A stretch of 64,000 nt of DNA, from NCBI GenBank assembly GCA_965212145.1, contig CBDBUY010000010.1, positions 186,001 through 250,000 of the forward strand. The letters run 5' to 3'. The translations under genes were made by a program, and so were the position numbers. The notes under the pieces are model-generated. The model was not told the DNA's origin. It searched no databases and saw only the letters and a program-made list of their open reading frames with translations. Below are positions 63,696 to 64,000 of this stretch, in pieces. How positions within the stretch are numbered: position 1 is the stretch's first letter; each line of letters opens with the position of its first letter. This stretch comes from JAAEPI01 sp965212145 (GTDB lineage: Bacteria > Bacteroidota > Bacteroidia > Cytophagales > Cyclobacteriaceae).

Positions 63696-64000
63696 ATGGA
63701 AACGCAAGAAAAAAGAGCCATCTCACTTTATACAGAAGCCAGTCCCAATCCGAATTCCTTGAAATTCGTGGCTAATGTGATGCTGATTCCCGAAGGTGTG
63801 AGCCGTGACTATCCAACCCTTGAGTCGGCTAAAGATGCACCTCTGGCTGCAATCCTTTTTGAGCAATTTCCATTTGTGACCCGTGTATTTTACATGAGCA
63901 ATTTCGTAACGGTAACTAAAGACGAAGAGACTGATTGGTTCGAGGTGAAGGCCAAAGTCCAGCAATCCATCAAGGAGCACCTGGAAGCAGGTAAAGCGTT
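63696..64000 (+). CDS. NifU-like (Nfu) iron-sulfur scaffold protein, 5' part
   Basis: The ATG at 63696 begins a frame that stays open to the window end (about 101 residues). It reads ISLYTEASPNPNSLKFVAN and later LAAILFEQFPFVTRVFYMSN and FVTVTKDEETDWFEVKAKV, the Nfu N-terminal domain. The C-terminal NifU domain with the CxxC iron-sulfur site would lie beyond the window. Nfu proteins deliver Fe-S clusters to target enzymes in the cytoplasm. The 83-base gap from paaE holds no other gene. Confidence 0.88.
   Translation, partial: METQEKRAISLYTEASPNPNSLKFVANVMLIPEGVSRDYPTLESAKDAPLAAILFEQFPFVTRVFYMSNFVTVTKDEETDWFEVKAKVQQSIKEHLEAGKA

Overview
The window is a stretch of a Bacteroidota chromosome, most likely a free-living, probably marine member of the Cytophagales or a related gliding lineage. 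The evidence is two giant secreted proteins with type IX secretion (T9SS) C-terminal sorting domains, a gldA-gldF-gldG gliding ABC transporter set, a type III glutamine synthetase, Bacteroidota-type LptD, a monomeric NADP isocitrate dehydrogenase, and many genes without a clear Shine-Dalgarno. Gene density is very high: no gene-free stretch exceeds 300 bases, neighbours often overlap by 1-18 bases, and I see no tRNA, rRNA, CRISPR array or insertion sequence.

Layout. 1-336 is the 3' end of an arylsulfotransferase-like gene. 350-6543 is an envelope cluster (acyl-CoA carboxylase beta subunit, MlaD/MCE protein, N-acetylmuramoyl-L-alanine amidase, divergent from lptD). 6545-9794 is a coupled run of proline dehydrogenase, lysS and a lone receiver domain. 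9848-15244 holds aroB, a putative 46-residue membrane protein, aroA, glnN and rsmE. 15249-30655 is filled by two giant T9SS cargo genes: a 2029-residue glycine-rich/LamG-like protein and a 3007-residue protein made mostly of thrombospondin type-3-like calcium-binding repeats. 30872-38396 holds an unknown secreted protein, a TlpA-like thioredoxin, an arginase-family hydrolase, a SixA-like phosphatase, topA and a frameshifted lipoprotein hydrolase. 38405-43801 is gldA-gldF-gldG-DUF4340-dnaN on the minus strand, chained by 4-base ATGA overlaps up to the DUF4340 gene. 43897-52379 holds a flavin reductase, a lipid A-type acyltransferase, an SRPBCC protein, an amylosucrase-like GH13 enzyme, an EamA transporter, a DUF1295 membrane enzyme and a two-gene sensor kinase pair. 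52495-64000 holds fbaA with a strong terminator, a frameshifted 3-hydroxybutyryl-CoA dehydrogenase, a GIY-YIG gene inside REP-like hairpins, a TPR lipoprotein, an amidohydrolase, a thioredoxin-like protein, panB, icd, an NTF2-like protein, tetR-paaE and the start of a NifU-like gene.

Functionally the window mixes housekeeping genes (lysS, topA, dnaN, aroA/B, panB, icd, fbaA, rsmE) with cell-surface biology. The Gld ABC transporter and the two sorting-domain proteins fit one gliding/T9SS lifestyle. The carboxylase, 3-hydroxyacyl-CoA dehydrogenase and TetR-PaaE genes suggest catabolism of branched-chain and aromatic acyl-CoAs.

The most unusual structure is at 54516-54998. A small GIY-YIG nuclease gene is bracketed on both sides by paired inverted hairpins that share one core but have covarying stems, and whose outer ends supply the stop codons of both flanking genes. 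This resembles REP/BIME elements, but with a GIY-YIG nuclease in the place of the usual REP-associated Y1 transposase. Other points of note are a hierarchical super-repeat in the 3007-residue protein, with all six of its cysteines bracketing three inserted domains, and two single-base homopolymer frameshifts.
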